From contig NZ_RWKI01000001.1 of NCBI RefSeq assembly GCF_003984645.1, positions 558,001 through 622,000 of the forward strand: a DNA stretch of 64,000 nt, read 5' to 3'. Below, piece after piece: positions 7,152 through 18,304 of this stretch. Within the stretch, counting starts at the first letter, position 1; each line of letters begins with the position of its first letter. A model generated the notes under the pieces. That model was not told where the DNA came from, did not search any database, and saw only the letters and a list, made by a program, of their open reading frames with translations. Source of the DNA: Variovorax sp. MHTC-1 (GTDB lineage: Bacteria; Pseudomonadota; Gammaproteobacteria; Burkholderiales; Burkholderiaceae_C). Position numbers and translations under genes: made by a program.

Positions 7152-7910
7152 TCAGAAGACGGGTGTGCGCTTGGCGAGGAAGGCGGCGATGCCCTCGCGG
7201 TGTTCGGGCGAGTCGGCGTAGTCGTAGGCGCTGGCGAGCAGCCGGTCGACCGTGCCGGCGAAGAAGGTGCGCTTGTTGAGGCGCGCAGCCGCCGGCGCCA
7301 GCGCGGCGATGCGCTGCGCATGCGCCAGCGCAGCCGCGGCGACCTGCGCATCGGGCAGCACGCTCAGCACGAAGCCGGCGTCGTAGAGGCGGCGCGCATC
7401 GTGAACGCCGGCGGCCAGCAGCATGTCGCGCGCCAGCGTGTCGCCGATGGCGCTGCGCACCAGGGCCGCCTCGCGCGGCGCCATGGGAAAGCCCAGCTTG
7501 GCGATCGGCGCGCCGAATTTCGACGAGGCGCCGGCCAGGCGGATGTCGCAGCAGCTCGCGATCTCAAGGCCCGCGCCCATGCAGGCGCCCTCGATCTGCG
7601 CGACCAGGGGCAGCTCGCAGGCCAGCATCGCGGCCAGCGCGCCCCAGACCTCGTTCTCGTGGAATTCGCGCAGGCTGGCTTCGTCGAAGCGGAAGGAGGG
7701 GTACTCGGAGATGTCGCCGCCGGCGCAGAAGGCAGCGCCCTCCCCGCGCACGACGACGCAGCGCACGGCCGCGTCCTGCGCGAGAGCTTGCTCGAACACG
7801 GCGCGCAGTTCGCGCCACATCGCGCGCGACATGGCGTTGAGCCGGTCCGCATTGGCGAGCGTCACGAAGGCGATCGCGCCCTCGCGTTCCAGCCTGACCG
7901 AAGCCGTCAT
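7152..7910 (-). CDS. Enoyl-CoA hydratase/isomerase family protein
   Basis: A 252-residue crotonase-fold protein. It contains the oxyanion-hole segment GEGAAFCAGGDISEYPSF near residues 58-75, and the second-helix region EGACMGAGLEIASCCDIRLA near residues 107-126, characteristic of the family. The precise acyl-CoA substrate is not evident. Lying in a malonate operon between the Bug receptor gene and matB, it may handle a malonyl-CoA or methylmalonyl-CoA derivative, or a related dicarboxylate; this is inference. The ATG overlaps the Bug stop codon as ATGA. The frame stays open upstream through the Bug gene, but that region is a different protein in another frame. Confidence 0.87.
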   Translation of the reverse strand: MTASVRLEREGAIAFVTLANADRLNAMSRAMWRELRAVFEQALAQDAAVRCVVVRGEGAAFCAGGDISEYPSFRFDEASLREFHENEVWGALAAMLACELPLVAQIEGACMGAGLEIASCCDIRLAGASSKFGAPIAKLGFPMAPREAALVRSAIGDTLARDMLLAAGVHDARRLYDAGFVLSVLPDAQVAAAALAHAQRIAALAPAAARLNKRTFFAGTVDRLLASAYDYADSPEHREGIAAFLAKRTPVF

Positions 7911-8893
7911 TCCAGCTTGGCGCCCGAGGCCTTCACGACGCCGGCCCACCGCTTGATCTCGGAATTGACGAAGCTGCCGTATGGCGCCAGGGCCAGATTG
8001 GGGATCTCGGCCCCGTTGTTGGCCCAGATCGCCTTCAGCTCGTCGGTCGCCAGTGCCTTCTTCATCTCGTCGACGATCCTGGCCTGCACGTCGGCCGGCG
8101 TACCCTTGGGCGCCCACAGTCCGTACCAGGTTGTCACGGTGTAGTCCGGCAGTCCGACCTCGGCGGCGCTGGGCACGTCCGGAAAGGCAGGGTTGCGCTT
8201 GGTGCCGGCCATCATGAGCGCCTTGATGCGGCCGGCCTTGATGTGCTGCGCCGAAGAGCCCAGGCCGTCGAACATGCAGTCGACATTGCCGGCGATCAGG
8301 TCCTGCAGCGCCGGGCCTGCGCCGCGATACGGAATGTGGGTGATGAAGGTGCCGGTCTGCAGCTTGAAGAGCTCGCCGGCCAGGTGGTGCGAGGTGCCGG
8401 CGCCGGCCGAGGCGTAGTTGAGCTTGCCCGGATTCTTCTTGACCTCGGCGACGAAGTCCTTGAGCGTGGTTGCAGTTACCCGCTTCGGGTTGACCACCAC
8501 CACCTGCGGCACGCTGGCCAGGAGCATCAGCGGCACGAAGTCCTTCTCGATGTCGTAGTCGAGCCTGGGGTAGACCGAGGGCGCGATCGCATGATGCACC
8601 GCGCCCATGAACAGCGTGTAGCCGTCCGGCTGCGCCTTGGCCGCGATACTCGCGCCCAGGGTGCCGCCGGCGCCGCCACGGTTGTCGACGACCAGCGTCT
8701 GGCCGGCGACCTTGGCGAACTGCGCCGACAGCGGCCGCGCGAAGGCGTCGGTGCCGCCGCCGGCCGGAAAGGGCACCACCATCGTCACCGGCTTGGCGGG
8801 CCAGCCGGGCTGGGCGCGCGCGCCGCCGCTCAGAACGGCGGCGGCGGCCGCGGCGAGGCGCAATACGTCGCGCCGCTGGTAGCTTGGGGTCAT
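7907..8893 (-). CDS. Bug-family tripartite tricarboxylate transporter substrate-binding protein (Tat-exported)
   Basis: A 328-residue periplasmic receptor of the Bug (TctC) family. The signal sequence carries a twin-arginine motif (QRRDVLRLAA) followed by an Ala-rich stretch and a GGARA-type cleavage site near residue 27, so Tat export is likely. Family hallmarks are KPVTMVVPFPAGGGTDAFAR near the mature N-terminus and THIPYRGAGPALQDLIAG in the middle. Context between malonyl-CoA decarboxylase and matB suggests malonate or a related dicarboxylate as ligand. No TctA or TctB membrane subunit is encoded nearby, which is common for Bug proteins in this group. Confidence 0.92.
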   Translation of the reverse strand: MTPSYQRRDVLRLAAAAAAVLSGGARAQPGWPAKPVTMVVPFPAGGGTDAFARPLSAQFAKVAGQTLVVDNRGGAGGTLGASIAAKAQPDGYTLFMGAVHHAIAPSVYPRLDYDIEKDFVPLMLLASVPQVVVVNPKRVTATTLKDFVAEVKKNPGKLNYASAGAGTSHHLAGELFKLQTGTFITHIPYRGAGPALQDLIAGNVDCMFDGLGSSAQHIKAGRIKALMMAGTKRNPAFPDVPSAAEVGLPDYTVTTWYGLWAPKGTPADVQARIVDEMKKALATDELKAIWANNGAEIPNLALAPYGSFVNSEIKRWAGVVKASGAKLE

Positions 8894-8928
8894 TGCCTTG
8901 TCTCCTTTGTGATGAACCGTCGGGGGCC

Positions 8929-10395
8929 TCAGCCCTTGAGAAAAAGATCGTCGACATCGCCCGACACTGCCACCTTGCCCTGCGCGAGCAGGGTACGGTG
9001 CTTGTCGAGCCGCTTCAGATCGTAGAGGTAGTTGACCATGAGTCCGTAGGATTGCTTCAGCCCCTTGGGCGAAGGATCGCCCGCCCAGTTGAGCCGCTCC
9101 ACCCGCGCGCCGTTGCCGAGGTGGAAGCGCGCCACCGGATCGACCGGCTTGCCCTCGGCGGTGGCCCGCCCGAGGTATTCGGCGGCGGCGTTCAACAGCA
9201 GCTGGCGCACCGGCGATTTCGCATCGAGCGCGATCGCCTCCTCGGCCGCAGCCAGCACGCGCTCGGCGGTGGGCGGCAGGGAACCGATGACGCGGCCCAG
9301 TTCGGCGGTGCGCTTCTCGTCGAGCCGCTCCAGCAGCGAGCCCGCGTTCTTCCCCAGCCAGCCGCGAAAGCCCGGGATCGGCGACAGCGTCGCGAAGATC
9401 TTCAGACGCGGCATCTCCTTCTGCAGTTCCTCGACCACGCGCTTGATCAGCGAATCGCCGAAGCTCACGCCGCGCAGACCGCTCTGTGTGTTGCTGATCG
9501 AATAGAAGATCGCGGTCGTCGCCCGGTCGTGCCGGCCCGGCGCGGCAGCTTCGTCGAGCAGCGGCACGATGCCTTCGCTGATGTGGTCGACCAGCGCCAC
9601 CTCGACGAAGATCAGCGGCGTGTTGGGCAGCCGCGGGTGGAAGAAGCCGTAGCAGCGGCGGTCGCTGTCGAGCCGGTTCTTGACGTCGGCCCAGCTCTTG
9701 ATGTCGTGCACCGCCTCGTACTGGATCAGCTTCTCGATCAGCGAGGCCGGCGAATCCCAGCTGATTCGGCGCAGGTCCAGGAAGGCGACGTCGAACCAGG
9801 TCGAAAACAGGTGCTCGAGCTCGGCATCGAGCGGCAGGAGGCGCCGGTCGCCCTTCAGGTGCGGCAGCAGTTCGGCGCGCAGGTCGACCAGGAAGCGCAT
9901 GCCGTCGGGATCGATGGCGAAGCGTTGCAACAGCCGCGCGCGCGGCGAGACCAGCGCGCGGCGCAGGTGCACCTCGGCCTGGGCCTCGTCGGGCGTTCCC
10001 ATGGCCGCCCCGTGCCGGTCGCGCGCGCTGCTGACCTTCTGCAGGTCGGGCGCGAAGCGCTCGCTCATGAGCAGCCAGACGTCGCGCCGCTCGTCGAGCT
10101 CGCGCCCGGCATACCACTGCACCACGGCATGGGCGCGGCGTCCGGCCTCGACCTCGCTCACGCGCGGGTCGACCACCGCCTGCAGCTCGGTGAGCGCGCG
10201 GCGCAGCGCACGCGGCGCCAGCGCCTCGCCGTGGCGGCGCAGCGTGGCTTCCAGCCGTTCGGCCAGCGGGCGAGGACCGACGGTGGCCGCCGGCTTCGTC
10301 TTCTTTTCGGAGCTCGCGGGCTTCTTGACTTCTGCGGCATCGCTGCCGGGGCGCAGCCGCGAGACGCTGCGGGTGATCCAGTCGCTGGCATTCAT
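8929..10395 (-). CDS. matA: Malonyl-CoA decarboxylase
   Basis: A 488-residue malonyl-CoA decarboxylase, which releases CO2 from malonyl-CoA to give acetyl-CoA. After about 45 variable residues an all-helical N-terminal region runs to about residue 160. The catalytic domain of GNAT-like fold follows, with ISWDSPASLIEKLIQYEAVH, CYGFFHPRLPNTPLIFVEVAL and FYSISNTQSGLRGVSFG as strongly conserved family blocks. The ATG overlaps the stop of the GntR regulator gene (ATGA), so regulator and enzyme are co-translated. With matB it forms the two-step malonate to acetyl-CoA route. Confidence 0.95.
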   Translation of the reverse strand: MNASDWITRSVSRLRPGSDAAEVKKPASSEKKTKPAATVGPRPLAERLEATLRRHGEALAPRALRRALTELQAVVDPRVSEVEAGRRAHAVVQWYAGRELDERRDVWLLMSERFAPDLQKVSSARDRHGAAMGTPDEAQAEVHLRRALVSPRARLLQRFAIDPDGMRFLVDLRAELLPHLKGDRRLLPLDAELEHLFSTWFDVAFLDLRRISWDSPASLIEKLIQYEAVHDIKSWADVKNRLDSDRRCYGFFHPRLPNTPLIFVEVALVDHISEGIVPLLDEAAAPGRHDRATTAIFYSISNTQSGLRGVSFGDSLIKRVVEELQKEMPRLKIFATLSPIPGFRGWLGKNAGSLLERLDEKRTAELGRVIGSLPPTAERVLAAAEEAIALDAKSPVRQLLLNAAAEYLGRATAEGKPVDPVARFHLGNGARVERLNWAGDPSPKGLKQSYGLMVNYLYDLKRLDKHRTLLAQGKVAVSGDVDDLFLKG

Positions 10396-11060
10396 GAGAT
10401 CAGCTTCGCTTTCTGTTGGAGCGCGATCGCCCGCAGGGCTTCGCGCTGGCGGTTCAGGTGGGTGCGCATCGCGGCCTCGGCGCCGTCGCTGTCGCGCGCC
10501 TTGAGCGCGGCGAACACCGCGAGATGTTCGGACAGGCTCTGTTCGAGCCGCCCCGGCGCATGCAACTGCTGCAGACGCGCGAGCTTGAGAATCTTGCGCA
10601 GATCGCCGATCACCTGCGCCAGCCAGCGGTTGTCGGCCAGCATGATGATTGCCTCGTGGATCGCGAAATTGGTCGCGTAGTACTCGTTGATGCGCTTGGC
10701 GCGTGCATGCTTCGCGAGCTTGTCGTGCATGGCTTCGAGTGCCAGCAGCTCGGCATCGCTGGCATTGCGCGCCGCCTGCCAGGCGCAGCGCCCTTCGAGC
10801 AGCGCGATGACGGGAAAGATGTCGTCGAGGTCGCGCTGCGTGACCTCGGCCACGAAGCAGCCGCGCCGCGGCTCGTGCCGCAGCAGCCCTTCGGCCGTCA
10901 GCACCTTCAGCGCCTCGCGCAGCGGCGTGCGCGAGATCGAAAGCCGCTCGCACACCGCCGCCTCGTCCACGAAGCTGCCCGGCGCCAGTGCGCCGGCGAA
11001 GATTTCTTCGCGCAGCGTGGCGGCGACTTCGTCGTGCAGCGAGTTGTGGACGATGCGCAT
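10392..11060 (-). CDS. GntR-family (FadR subfamily) transcriptional regulator of the malonate operon
   Basis: A 222-residue cytoplasmic regulator. The N-terminal winged helix-turn-helix (about residues 10-75) has the GntR pattern LREEIFAGALAPGSFVDE, then CERLSISRTPLREALKVL. The C-terminal all-helical FCD domain should bind the effector, probably malonate or malonyl-CoA by analogy with MatR/MdcY. It is the first gene of its operon. A perfect 16-bp palindrome lies 45 bp upstream of its start and is a strong operator candidate, implying autoregulation. Confidence 0.9.
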   Translation of the reverse strand: MRIVHNSLHDEVAATLREEIFAGALAPGSFVDEAAVCERLSISRTPLREALKVLTAEGLLRHEPRRGCFVAEVTQRDLDDIFPVIALLEGRCAWQAARNASDAELLALEAMHDKLAKHARAKRINEYYATNFAIHEAIIMLADNRWLAQVIGDLRKILKLARLQQLHAPGRLEQSLSEHLAVFAALKARDSDGAEAAMRTHLNRQREALRAIALQQKAKLIS

Positions 11061-11105
11061 TGGGGGCGGGAAGATAAATCTAAATCGGGCTTGCGTGATT
11101 TTCGG

Positions 11106-11121
11106 TAATTACGCGTAATTA
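11106..11121. promoter_or_regulatory. Palindromic operator candidate of the malonate operon
   Basis: TAATTACGCGTAATTA is a perfect 16-bp palindrome, AT-rich in a GC-rich genome, 45 bp upstream of the GntR gene and 68 bp from the 3' end of lgt. GntR/FadR regulators bind short symmetric sites of this kind. Binding by the adjacent regulator is inferred. Confidence 0.7.
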
Positions 11122-11189
11122 TGAGAACCCGAGCGGCATAACGCAAAGCTTTTCTGCCCGGGATAAACCCTGCCGCCCGTCGTGGCGCT

Positions 11190-12020
11190 TCAGCCGCGCG
11201 CCGGCGTCGCGGCCGCGCGCGCCGCCGGCGCACTGGCGTAGAGCCAGATGCCGAACGCGATCATCGGCACGCAGAGCCACTGCCCCATGCTCATGTCGAA
11301 TGCCAGGAGGCCCAGGAAGTCGTCGGGCTCGCGGAAGTATTCGGCGATGAAGCGCATCAGTCCGTAGCCGATCAGGAACACCGCCGACACGCGTCGCTCG
11401 CGCCGCTCCTTGCGGGCATAGAGCCAGAGGATCGCGAACAGCAGCAGCCCTTCGAGCAAGAACTGGTAGACCTGCGAGGGGTGGCGCGGCAGCATCGATC
11501 CGCTCTGTGGAAACACCATGCCCCAGGGCAGATCGGGGCTGCTGAAGCGGCCCCACAGCTCGCCATTGATGAAGTTGCCGACCCGCCCCGCCGCCAACCC
11601 GGTGGGCACGCAGGGCGCGACGAAGTCCATCACCTGCCAGAAGGGCCGCGCGCGCGAACGCGCGAACCACGCCATCGCTGCGATCACGCCGAGCAGGCCG
11701 CCATGGAAGCTCATGCCGCCCTGCCAGACGAAGAAGATCTCCAGCGGGTGCGTGAGGTAATAGCCGGGCTTGTAGAACAGGCAATAGCCGAGCCGGCCGC
11801 CGACGATCACGCCCATGACGCCGAGGAAGAGGATGTCCTCCAGGTCCTTGCGGCTCCAGGCCCCTGGGCCGGCGATGGAACGGAAAGGCTCGTGCCGCAG
11901 CCTGCGCGTGCCGAGGAAGTAGAACAGTGCGAAAGCGGCCAGATAGGTCAGGCCATACCAGTGGATGGCGATCGGTCCGAGCTGTAGGGCGACGGGATTG
12001 ATCTGCGGGTACGTGAGCAT
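11190..12020 (-). CDS. lgt: Prolipoprotein diacylglyceryl transferase
   Basis: A 276-residue integral inner-membrane enzyme that transfers diacylglyceryl from phosphatidylglycerol to the lipobox cysteine of prolipoproteins. It has about seven hydrophobic segments and the Lgt signature [15 protein letters not shown] near residues 142-156, preceded by the conserved [11 protein letters not shown] segment. The N-terminus [23 protein letters not shown] is typical. Its ATG overlaps the stop of the LysR gene by one base (TGATG), so lgt may be transcribed from the LysR side. At least three lipoproteins in this window would be substrates. Confidence 0.96.
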   Translation of the reverse strand: MLTYPQINPVALQLGPIAIHWYGLTYLAAFALFYFLGTRRLRHEPFRSIAGPGAWSRKDLEDILFLGVMGVIVGGRLGYCLFYKPGYYLTHPLEIFFVWQGGMSFHGGLLGVIAAMAWFARSRARPFWQVMDFVAPCVPTGLAAGRVGNFINGELWGRFSSPDLPWGMVFPQSGSMLPRHPSQVYQFLLEGLLLFAILWLYARKERRERRVSAVFLIGYGLMRFIAEYFREPDDFLGLLAFDMSMGQWLCVPMIAFGIWLYASAPAARAAATPARG

Positions 12021-12976
12021 CAGCCTATTGTGCCCACGGATGTGACAGTCCCCTGTTCCTGGACGAATCGCACGAAGCGCGCGAGCGCGGAGTTGTCCGC
12101 GTGGCCGGGCCAGACCAGGCTGGTCTCGCAGCCGGGCAAGACGGCGGTTTTGCGCCGTCCCGAAGGCGCGAATTCGGACGCAGCGCGATAGACCACGCCG
12201 GCGCGCCGGAACTGCGTCACGCTCTCGGGCACCCAGGCCACGCCGAGTCCGCCCCAGACCAGGTTGACGATGGTCTGCATCTGGATCGCTTCCTGCGCAA
12301 CCCGGGGCACCAGGCCGGCCGCATGGTAGAGCCCGAAGATCGCGTCGTGCAGCGAGGGCACGATGCGGCGCGGAAAGATCACCAGCGGCTCGGCGAGGAC
12401 TTCGGCCAGCGGCAGCTTCGGCATCCGGGCCAGCGGATGCTTCGCCGGCAGCGCAACCACCAGCGGCTCCTCGGACACCGCGAGCCGCTCCAGGCCGGGC
12501 GGCGCGAAGCCGGGCGAATGCAGCATCAGCCCGGCATCGATCTCACCGCGGGCGAAGGCCTCGAGCTGCACATCGCCGGTGGCCTCGACCAGCTCCAGCG
12601 CGACCTCGGGGCAGCGCAGGCGAAATTCGCGCACCCAGGCCGGCAGCCGCTCGAACCCGATGGTCGAGACGAAGGCGAGCCGCACGCGCCCCACTTCGCC
12701 GGCCGCGGCCGCCCTCGCCCGCACCGGCAGCGCCTGCGCGCGCGCCAGCAGCTCGCGCACTTCGGGCAACAGCGCCTCGCCCGCGGGCGTGAGCGCGACC
12801 CGACGCCGGGTGCGGTCGAACAGCAGCACGCCCAGCGCCTTCTCGAGCTGCGCAATGGCCTGCGTGACCGGCGGCTGCGTCATGTGCAGGCGCGCGGCGG
12901 CGCGGCCGAAATGCAGTTCCTCGGCCACCGCGAGGAACTGGCGCCACGCGCGCAGGTCGACCCAGACTTCTTTCAT
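12020..12976 (-). CDS. LysR-family transcriptional regulator
   Basis: A 318-residue LTTR. The N-terminal helix-turn-helix (about residues 5-64) reads [20 protein letters not shown], then [20 protein letters not shown], a clear LysR pattern of the BenM/CatM-like branch. A C-terminal periplasmic-binding-like effector domain follows (residues about 95-300). It is divergent from ilvD with a 98-bp intergenic region containing a spaced inverted repeat. Regulation of ilvD is possible, but divergent LysR genes do not always control the neighbour; the effector is unknown. Confidence 0.9.
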   Translation of the reverse strand: MKEVWVDLRAWRQFLAVAEELHFGRAAARLHMTQPPVTQAIAQLEKALGVLLFDRTRRRVALTPAGEALLPEVRELLARAQALPVRARAAAAGEVGRVRLAFVSTIGFERLPAWVREFRLRCPEVALELVEATGDVQLEAFARGEIDAGLMLHSPGFAPPGLERLAVSEEPLVVALPAKHPLARMPKLPLAEVLAEPLVIFPRRIVPSLHDAIFGLYHAAGLVPRVAQEAIQMQTIVNLVWGGLGVAWVPESVTQFRRAGVVYRAASEFAPSGRRKTAVLPGCETSLVWPGHADNSALARFVRFVQEQGTVTSVGTIG

Positions 12977-12989
12977 ACGCCGAGCATAT

Positions 12990-13013
12990 CAATCGGTCTT
13001 GAAATTAGGATTG
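12990..13013. promoter_or_regulatory. Possible LysR-type operator between lysR and ilvD
   Basis: CAATC (12990-12994) and GATTG (13009-13013) form an inverted repeat with 14 bp between the arms, in the 98-bp divergent region. LTTR sites are usually spaced dyads of this kind, but the arms are short, so this is tentative. Confidence 0.35.
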
Positions 13014-13074
13014 GAAGCAATCAGTCAATCGTCCGATACTTGTCTTCCCCCGACCCCGCAACACAAGAGAGACC

Positions 13075-14769
13075 ATGGCCAACCCACCGATCAAGATCAA
13101 CAGTCGCAGCGCCCACATCGTCGAGGGCAAATCGCGTGCGCCGAACCGCTCGATGTTCTACGCGATGGGCTACGAGGAAGGCGATTTCAAGAAACCGATG
13201 GTCGGAGTGGCCAACGGCCACAGCACCATCACGCCCTGCAACTCGGGCCTGCAGAAACTGGCCGATGCCGCGATCGCCGGCATCGAGGAAGCCGGCGGCA
13301 ACGCGCAGGTCTTCGGCACGCCGACCATCTCCGACGGCATGGCGATGGGCACCGAAGGCATGAAGTATTCGCTGGTAAGCCGCGAGGTCATCTCCGACTG
13401 CATCGAGACCTGCGTCGGCGGCCAGTGGATGGACGGCGTGCTGGTGGTCGGCGGCTGCGACAAGAACATGCCCGGCGGCCTGATGGGCATGCTGCGCGCC
13501 AACGTGCCGGCGATCTACGTCTACGGCGGCACCATCTTGCCGGGGCGCTACAAGGGCCAAGACCTCAACATCGTGAGCGTGTTCGAGGCGGTCGGCCAGA
13601 ACGCCGCCGGCAACATGAGCGACGAGGACCTGTTGGAGATCGAGAAGCGCGCGATCCCCGGCACCGGCTCCTGCGGCGGCATGTACACGGCCAACACCAT
13701 GAGTTCGGCGTTCGAGGCGCTCGGCATCTCTCTGCCCTACTCCTCGACCATGGCCAACCCGCACGACGAGAAGGCCAACTCGGCCAAGGAATCGGCCAAG
13801 GTGCTGATCGAGGCGATCAAGAAGGACATCAAGCCGCGCGACATCGTCACCAAGAAGGCGATCGAGAACGCGGTGGCCGTGATCATGGCCACCGGCGGCT
13901 CGACCAACGCGGTGCTGCACTTCCTCGCCATCGCGCACGCCGCAGGCGTGGAATGGTCGATCGACGACTTCGAGCGCATGCGCAAGAAGGTGCCGGTGCT
14001 GTGCGATCTCAAGCCCAGCGGCAAGTACCTCGCCGTCGACCTGCACCAGGCCGGCGGCATCCCGCAAGTGATGAAGATCCTGCTGAACGCGGGCCTGCTG
14101 CACGGCGACTGCATCACGATCACCGGCCAGACCATCGCCGAGGTACTGAAGGACGTGCCCGACCAGCCGCGTGCCGACCAGGACGTGATCCGCCCGATCA
14201 CGAATCCGATGTACGCCGAAGGCCACCTGGCGATCCTCAAGGGCAACCTCTCGCCCGAAGGCGCGGTGGCCAAGATCACCGGCCTCAAGAACCCGGTCAT
14301 CACCGGCCCGGCGCGCGTGTTCGACGACGAGCAGTCGGCGCTGCAGGCCATCCTCGACGGCAAGATCAAGGGCGGCGACGTGATGGTGCTGCGCTACCTG
14401 GGTCCCAAGGGCGGCCCCGGTATGCCGGAGATGCTGGCGCCGACCGGCGCGCTGATCGGTGCAGGCCTCGGCGAAAGCGTGGGCCTCATCACCGACGGCC
14501 GCTTCTCGGGTGGTACCTGGGGCATGGTGGTCGGCCACGTGGCGCCCGAAGCGGCGGCTGGCGGCACCATTGCCTTCGTCAACGAGGGCGACTCGATCAC
14601 CATCGACGCGCATCAGCTCAAGCTCGAGCTCAACGTGTCCGACGCCGAACTCGCCAAGCGCCGCGTGGGATGGAAGGCACCTGCCCCGCGCTACACGCGC
14701 GGCGTGCAGGCCAAGTTCGCCTTCAACGCATCGAGCGCGAGCTCGGGTGCGGTGCTCGACAAGTACTGA
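13075..14769 (+). CDS. ilvD: Dihydroxy-acid dehydratase
   Basis: A 564-residue iron-sulfur enzyme that dehydrates 2,3-dihydroxy-isovalerate and the 3-methylvalerate analogue in the third step of valine and isoleucine synthesis. Cluster-ligand and active-site blocks are visible: [11 protein letters not shown] near residues 47-57, [10 protein letters not shown] near 126-135 and [14 protein letters not shown] near 197-210. The active-site segment [10 protein letters not shown] follows near 477-486. The length is that of the shorter IlvD/Edd subtype. It is monocistronic with a divergent LysR gene upstream. Confidence 0.96.
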   Translation: MANPPIKINSRSAHIVEGKSRAPNRSMFYAMGYEEGDFKKPMVGVANGHSTITPCNSGLQKLADAAIAGIEEAGGNAQVFGTPTISDGMAMGTEGMKYSLVSREVISDCIETCVGGQWMDGVLVVGGCDKNMPGGLMGMLRANVPAIYVYGGTILPGRYKGQDLNIVSVFEAVGQNAAGNMSDEDLLEIEKRAIPGTGSCGGMYTANTMSSAFEALGISLPYSSTMANPHDEKANSAKESAKVLIEAIKKDIKPRDIVTKKAIENAVAVIMATGGSTNAVLHFLAIAHAAGVEWSIDDFERMRKKVPVLCDLKPSGKYLAVDLHQAGGIPQVMKILLNAGLLHGDCITITGQTIAEVLKDVPDQPRADQDVIRPITNPMYAEGHLAILKGNLSPEGAVAKITGLKNPVITGPARVFDDEQSALQAILDGKIKGGDVMVLRYLGPKGGPGMPEMLAPTGALIGAGLGESVGLITDGRFSGGTWGMVVGHVAPEAAAGGTIAFVNEGDSITIDAHQLKLELNVSDAELAKRRVGWKAPAPRYTRGVQAKFAFNASSASSGAVLDKY

Positions 14770-14794
14770 TCGCTCGTCGAGTCGGAAGAAAGCT

Positions 14795-15058
14795 TCAGCG
14801 TCCGCCGCGGCGGCGGCGGTTGGAGCGGCTCGTCAGAAGGCCCAGATTGCTGCGCTGGCGGTCGATGCGGTCTTGCCGGCGCGCGTTCTCGCGCTCGACC
14901 ACCTTGCGCTTGGTGTAGCCCGACCAGTCGGCCCAGGCCCACCAGGCCGCGGCCAGCGCGAAGGGGATCAGCACGATCCACCAGTCCCACTGGGCCACGA
15001 AGCCGATTTCGAAGTACTTCAGGGCCACGGCAAGAAGGCCCAGCAACAGAAACCACAT
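14795..15058 (-). CDS. Small tryptophan-rich membrane protein (TIGR04438-like)
   Basis: An 87-residue protein with two hydrophobic segments (residues 1-18 and about 27-43) and an unusually high tryptophan content (QWDWWIVL, AAWWAWADW). A basic Arg/Lys-rich tail follows (KRKVVERENARRQDR), ending in RRRRGGR. This matches a small family conserved in Comamonadaceae (TIGR04438) with no known function. It is convergent with ilvD, 25 bp away, and divergent from the cytochrome c gene. Confidence 0.72.
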   Translation of the reverse strand: MWFLLLGLLAVALKYFEIGFVAQWDWWIVLIPFALAAAWWAWADWSGYTKRKVVERENARRQDRIDRQRSNLGLLTSRSNRRRRGGR

Positions 15059-15164
15059 AGAGAATCCCCTCCGGTTGTCCAGGCCCGCATCGCGGCGGAC
15101 CGTGCACCGCGTTACCTACAATCGCGTTGGATCGACTTTAACGCACCCACGCGACAAGGACCCC

Positions 15165-15470
15165 ATGAAAAGAGCGCTTCTGCTGGCCGCCCTGGGCCTG
15201 GCTTCTGCTGCACCCGCCCTCGCCGACCTGGCGCTGGCCACCTCGAAGAACTGCATGAGCTGCCACGCGGTCGAACGCAGGATCCTCGGCCCTTCGTTCA
15301 AGGAAATCGCGGCCAAGTACAAGGACAACAAGACAGCGCCCGACATGCTTGCCGGCAAGATCATCAAGGGCGGATCGGGCGTCTGGGGCCAGGTGCCGAT
15401 GCCGGCCAACAACCAGGTCAGCGAGGCGGACGCGAAGAAGCTGGCAGCCTGGGTGCTGTCGACGAAGTAG
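15165..15470 (+). CDS. Class I cytochrome c (c552/c8-like)
   Basis: A 101-residue exported monoheme cytochrome. A Sec signal peptide covers residues 1-20 (ending APALA). The haem site CMSCH is at residues 31-35, and the sixth-ligand methionine lies in VPMPANNQVS near residues 77-86. It is expected to shuttle electrons in the periplasm between the bc1 complex and terminal oxidases or other redox enzymes. Length and motif order match short c-type cytochromes of this group. Confidence 0.92.
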   Translation: MKRALLLAALGLASAAPALADLALATSKNCMSCHAVERRILGPSFKEIAAKYKDNKTAPDMLAGKIIKGGSGVWGQVPMPANNQVSEADAKKLAAWVLSTK

Positions 15471-15478
15471 CGCGAATC

Positions 15479-16003
15479 TCAGACCGGCGGCGGCATGCCC
15501 GCAGGCGGCGACGACGCCACCGCCGTTGCCGCCGACCGGCGGTCGAAGCGGTCTTCGAGTTGGCCGATGTGGGCCGCCAGCGTGTTGTCGGTCTGGTCGG
15601 AGCGCACCTTGATCATCGTCTCCAGCTGCTCCACGCGCGCCAGCAGCGCCGCATGCCGCTCGGCATTGCGTGCCATGTGGGCGTTCTCCTGGGTCTCGAG
15701 GAAGCTGCGCAGCTCGGTGAAGCGCGAAGCCTCGGCCCGGTCGGCCAGGTCGCGCTGAACCTGCATTTCCTTGGTGTGGCGGCGCGTTTCGAGCAGCACC
15801 GTGGTCTGCAGGTAGACGATGTAGGCCACGAACAAGATGCCGAGGAGCGCCGTCAGGCCCAGCATGATCAAGCCGAAAGGCGCCGTGATCTGCATGAAGC
15901 CGAGCGACATGACGGTGGGCGAGACGAGCAGGCCCCAGTTCAAGGCCGCGAGCGCCGCGATCAACAGCATGACCACCAGCAGCACGCCTGTTCTCAGTCC
16001 CAT
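15479..16003 (-). CDS. Two-TM membrane protein with coiled-coil tail (LapA/DUF1049-like)
   Basis: A 174-residue protein. It has two hydrophobic segments at the N-terminus (residues about 5-25 and 40-63, with the LapA-like AALNWGLLVSP between) and a long hydrophilic, probably coiled-coil region (about 70-155, rich in RxxxLExxE heptads). A Pro-rich tail ends it. The start ATG is preceded by GAGGAGAG, a strong ribosome binding site, which fixes it against a longer upstream frame. The function is unknown; similar proteins in Burkholderiales are often wrongly labelled histidine kinases, and no kinase motif is present. It is convergent with the cytochrome c gene. Confidence 0.68.
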   Translation of the reverse strand: MGLRTGVLLVVMLLIAALAALNWGLLVSPTVMSLGFMQITAPFGLIMLGLTALLGILFVAYIVYLQTTVLLETRRHTKEMQVQRDLADRAEASRFTELRSFLETQENAHMARNAERHAALLARVEQLETMIKVRSDQTDNTLAAHIGQLEDRFDRRSAATAVASSPPAGMPPPV

Positions 16004-16078
16004 GGATCTCTCCTCAACAATCGATCGTTGTTTGTAACGCATCCGGCGCGGGCCCTCTGTCGGACAGGGGCGCGGCTG

Positions 16079-16156
16079 CGACGCCCCAGGCCGACGCAGG
16101 GCGCCCCAAGCCCCCTCGGGGGGCAGCGAATACACGCCGTGACGGAGCGTGGGGGC
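16079..16156 (-). repeat. Dispersed intergenic repeat, family B (diverged single copy)
   Basis: On the minus strand this reads CCCCCACGCTCCGTCACG, then CGCTGCCCCCCGAGGGGGC, then CTTGGGGCG. These are the same ordered blocks as the three tandem units at 51590-51852. The centre CCCCCCGAGGGGG folds into a hairpin. It fills the gap between acs and the LapA-like gene and may act as a transcription or mRNA boundary for acs. Confidence 0.6.
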
Positions 16157-16159
16157 CGG

Positions 16160-18154
<1,995 letters not shown>

Positions 18155-18304
18155 TCCTTGTCTCCTGTAGCTTTGAAGTGGCCGGCGCTAATGTCGGCGG
18201 CCGCACTTACGGATGACTGACGCTCCATGTTAACGACAGGAGCGTGACACCGGAGCCCTCTCGCGCGCCCTAGAATCGCGCGTTTTCCCGCCCACAACGA
18301 CCCG

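Noticed and set aside
7152-10117. Possible gene fusions in the malonate operon (hydratase with an N-terminal extension, Bug receptor with an N-terminal extension)
   Set aside because: The upstream parts of these open frames are other-frame readings of the neighbouring Bug and decarboxylase genes. Clear starts exist at 7910 and 8893, the first with an ATGA overlap.
15479-16003. Histidine kinase
   Set aside because: Similar proteins carry that label, but there is no H-box, N-box or ATP-binding motif, only two membrane segments and a coiled coil.
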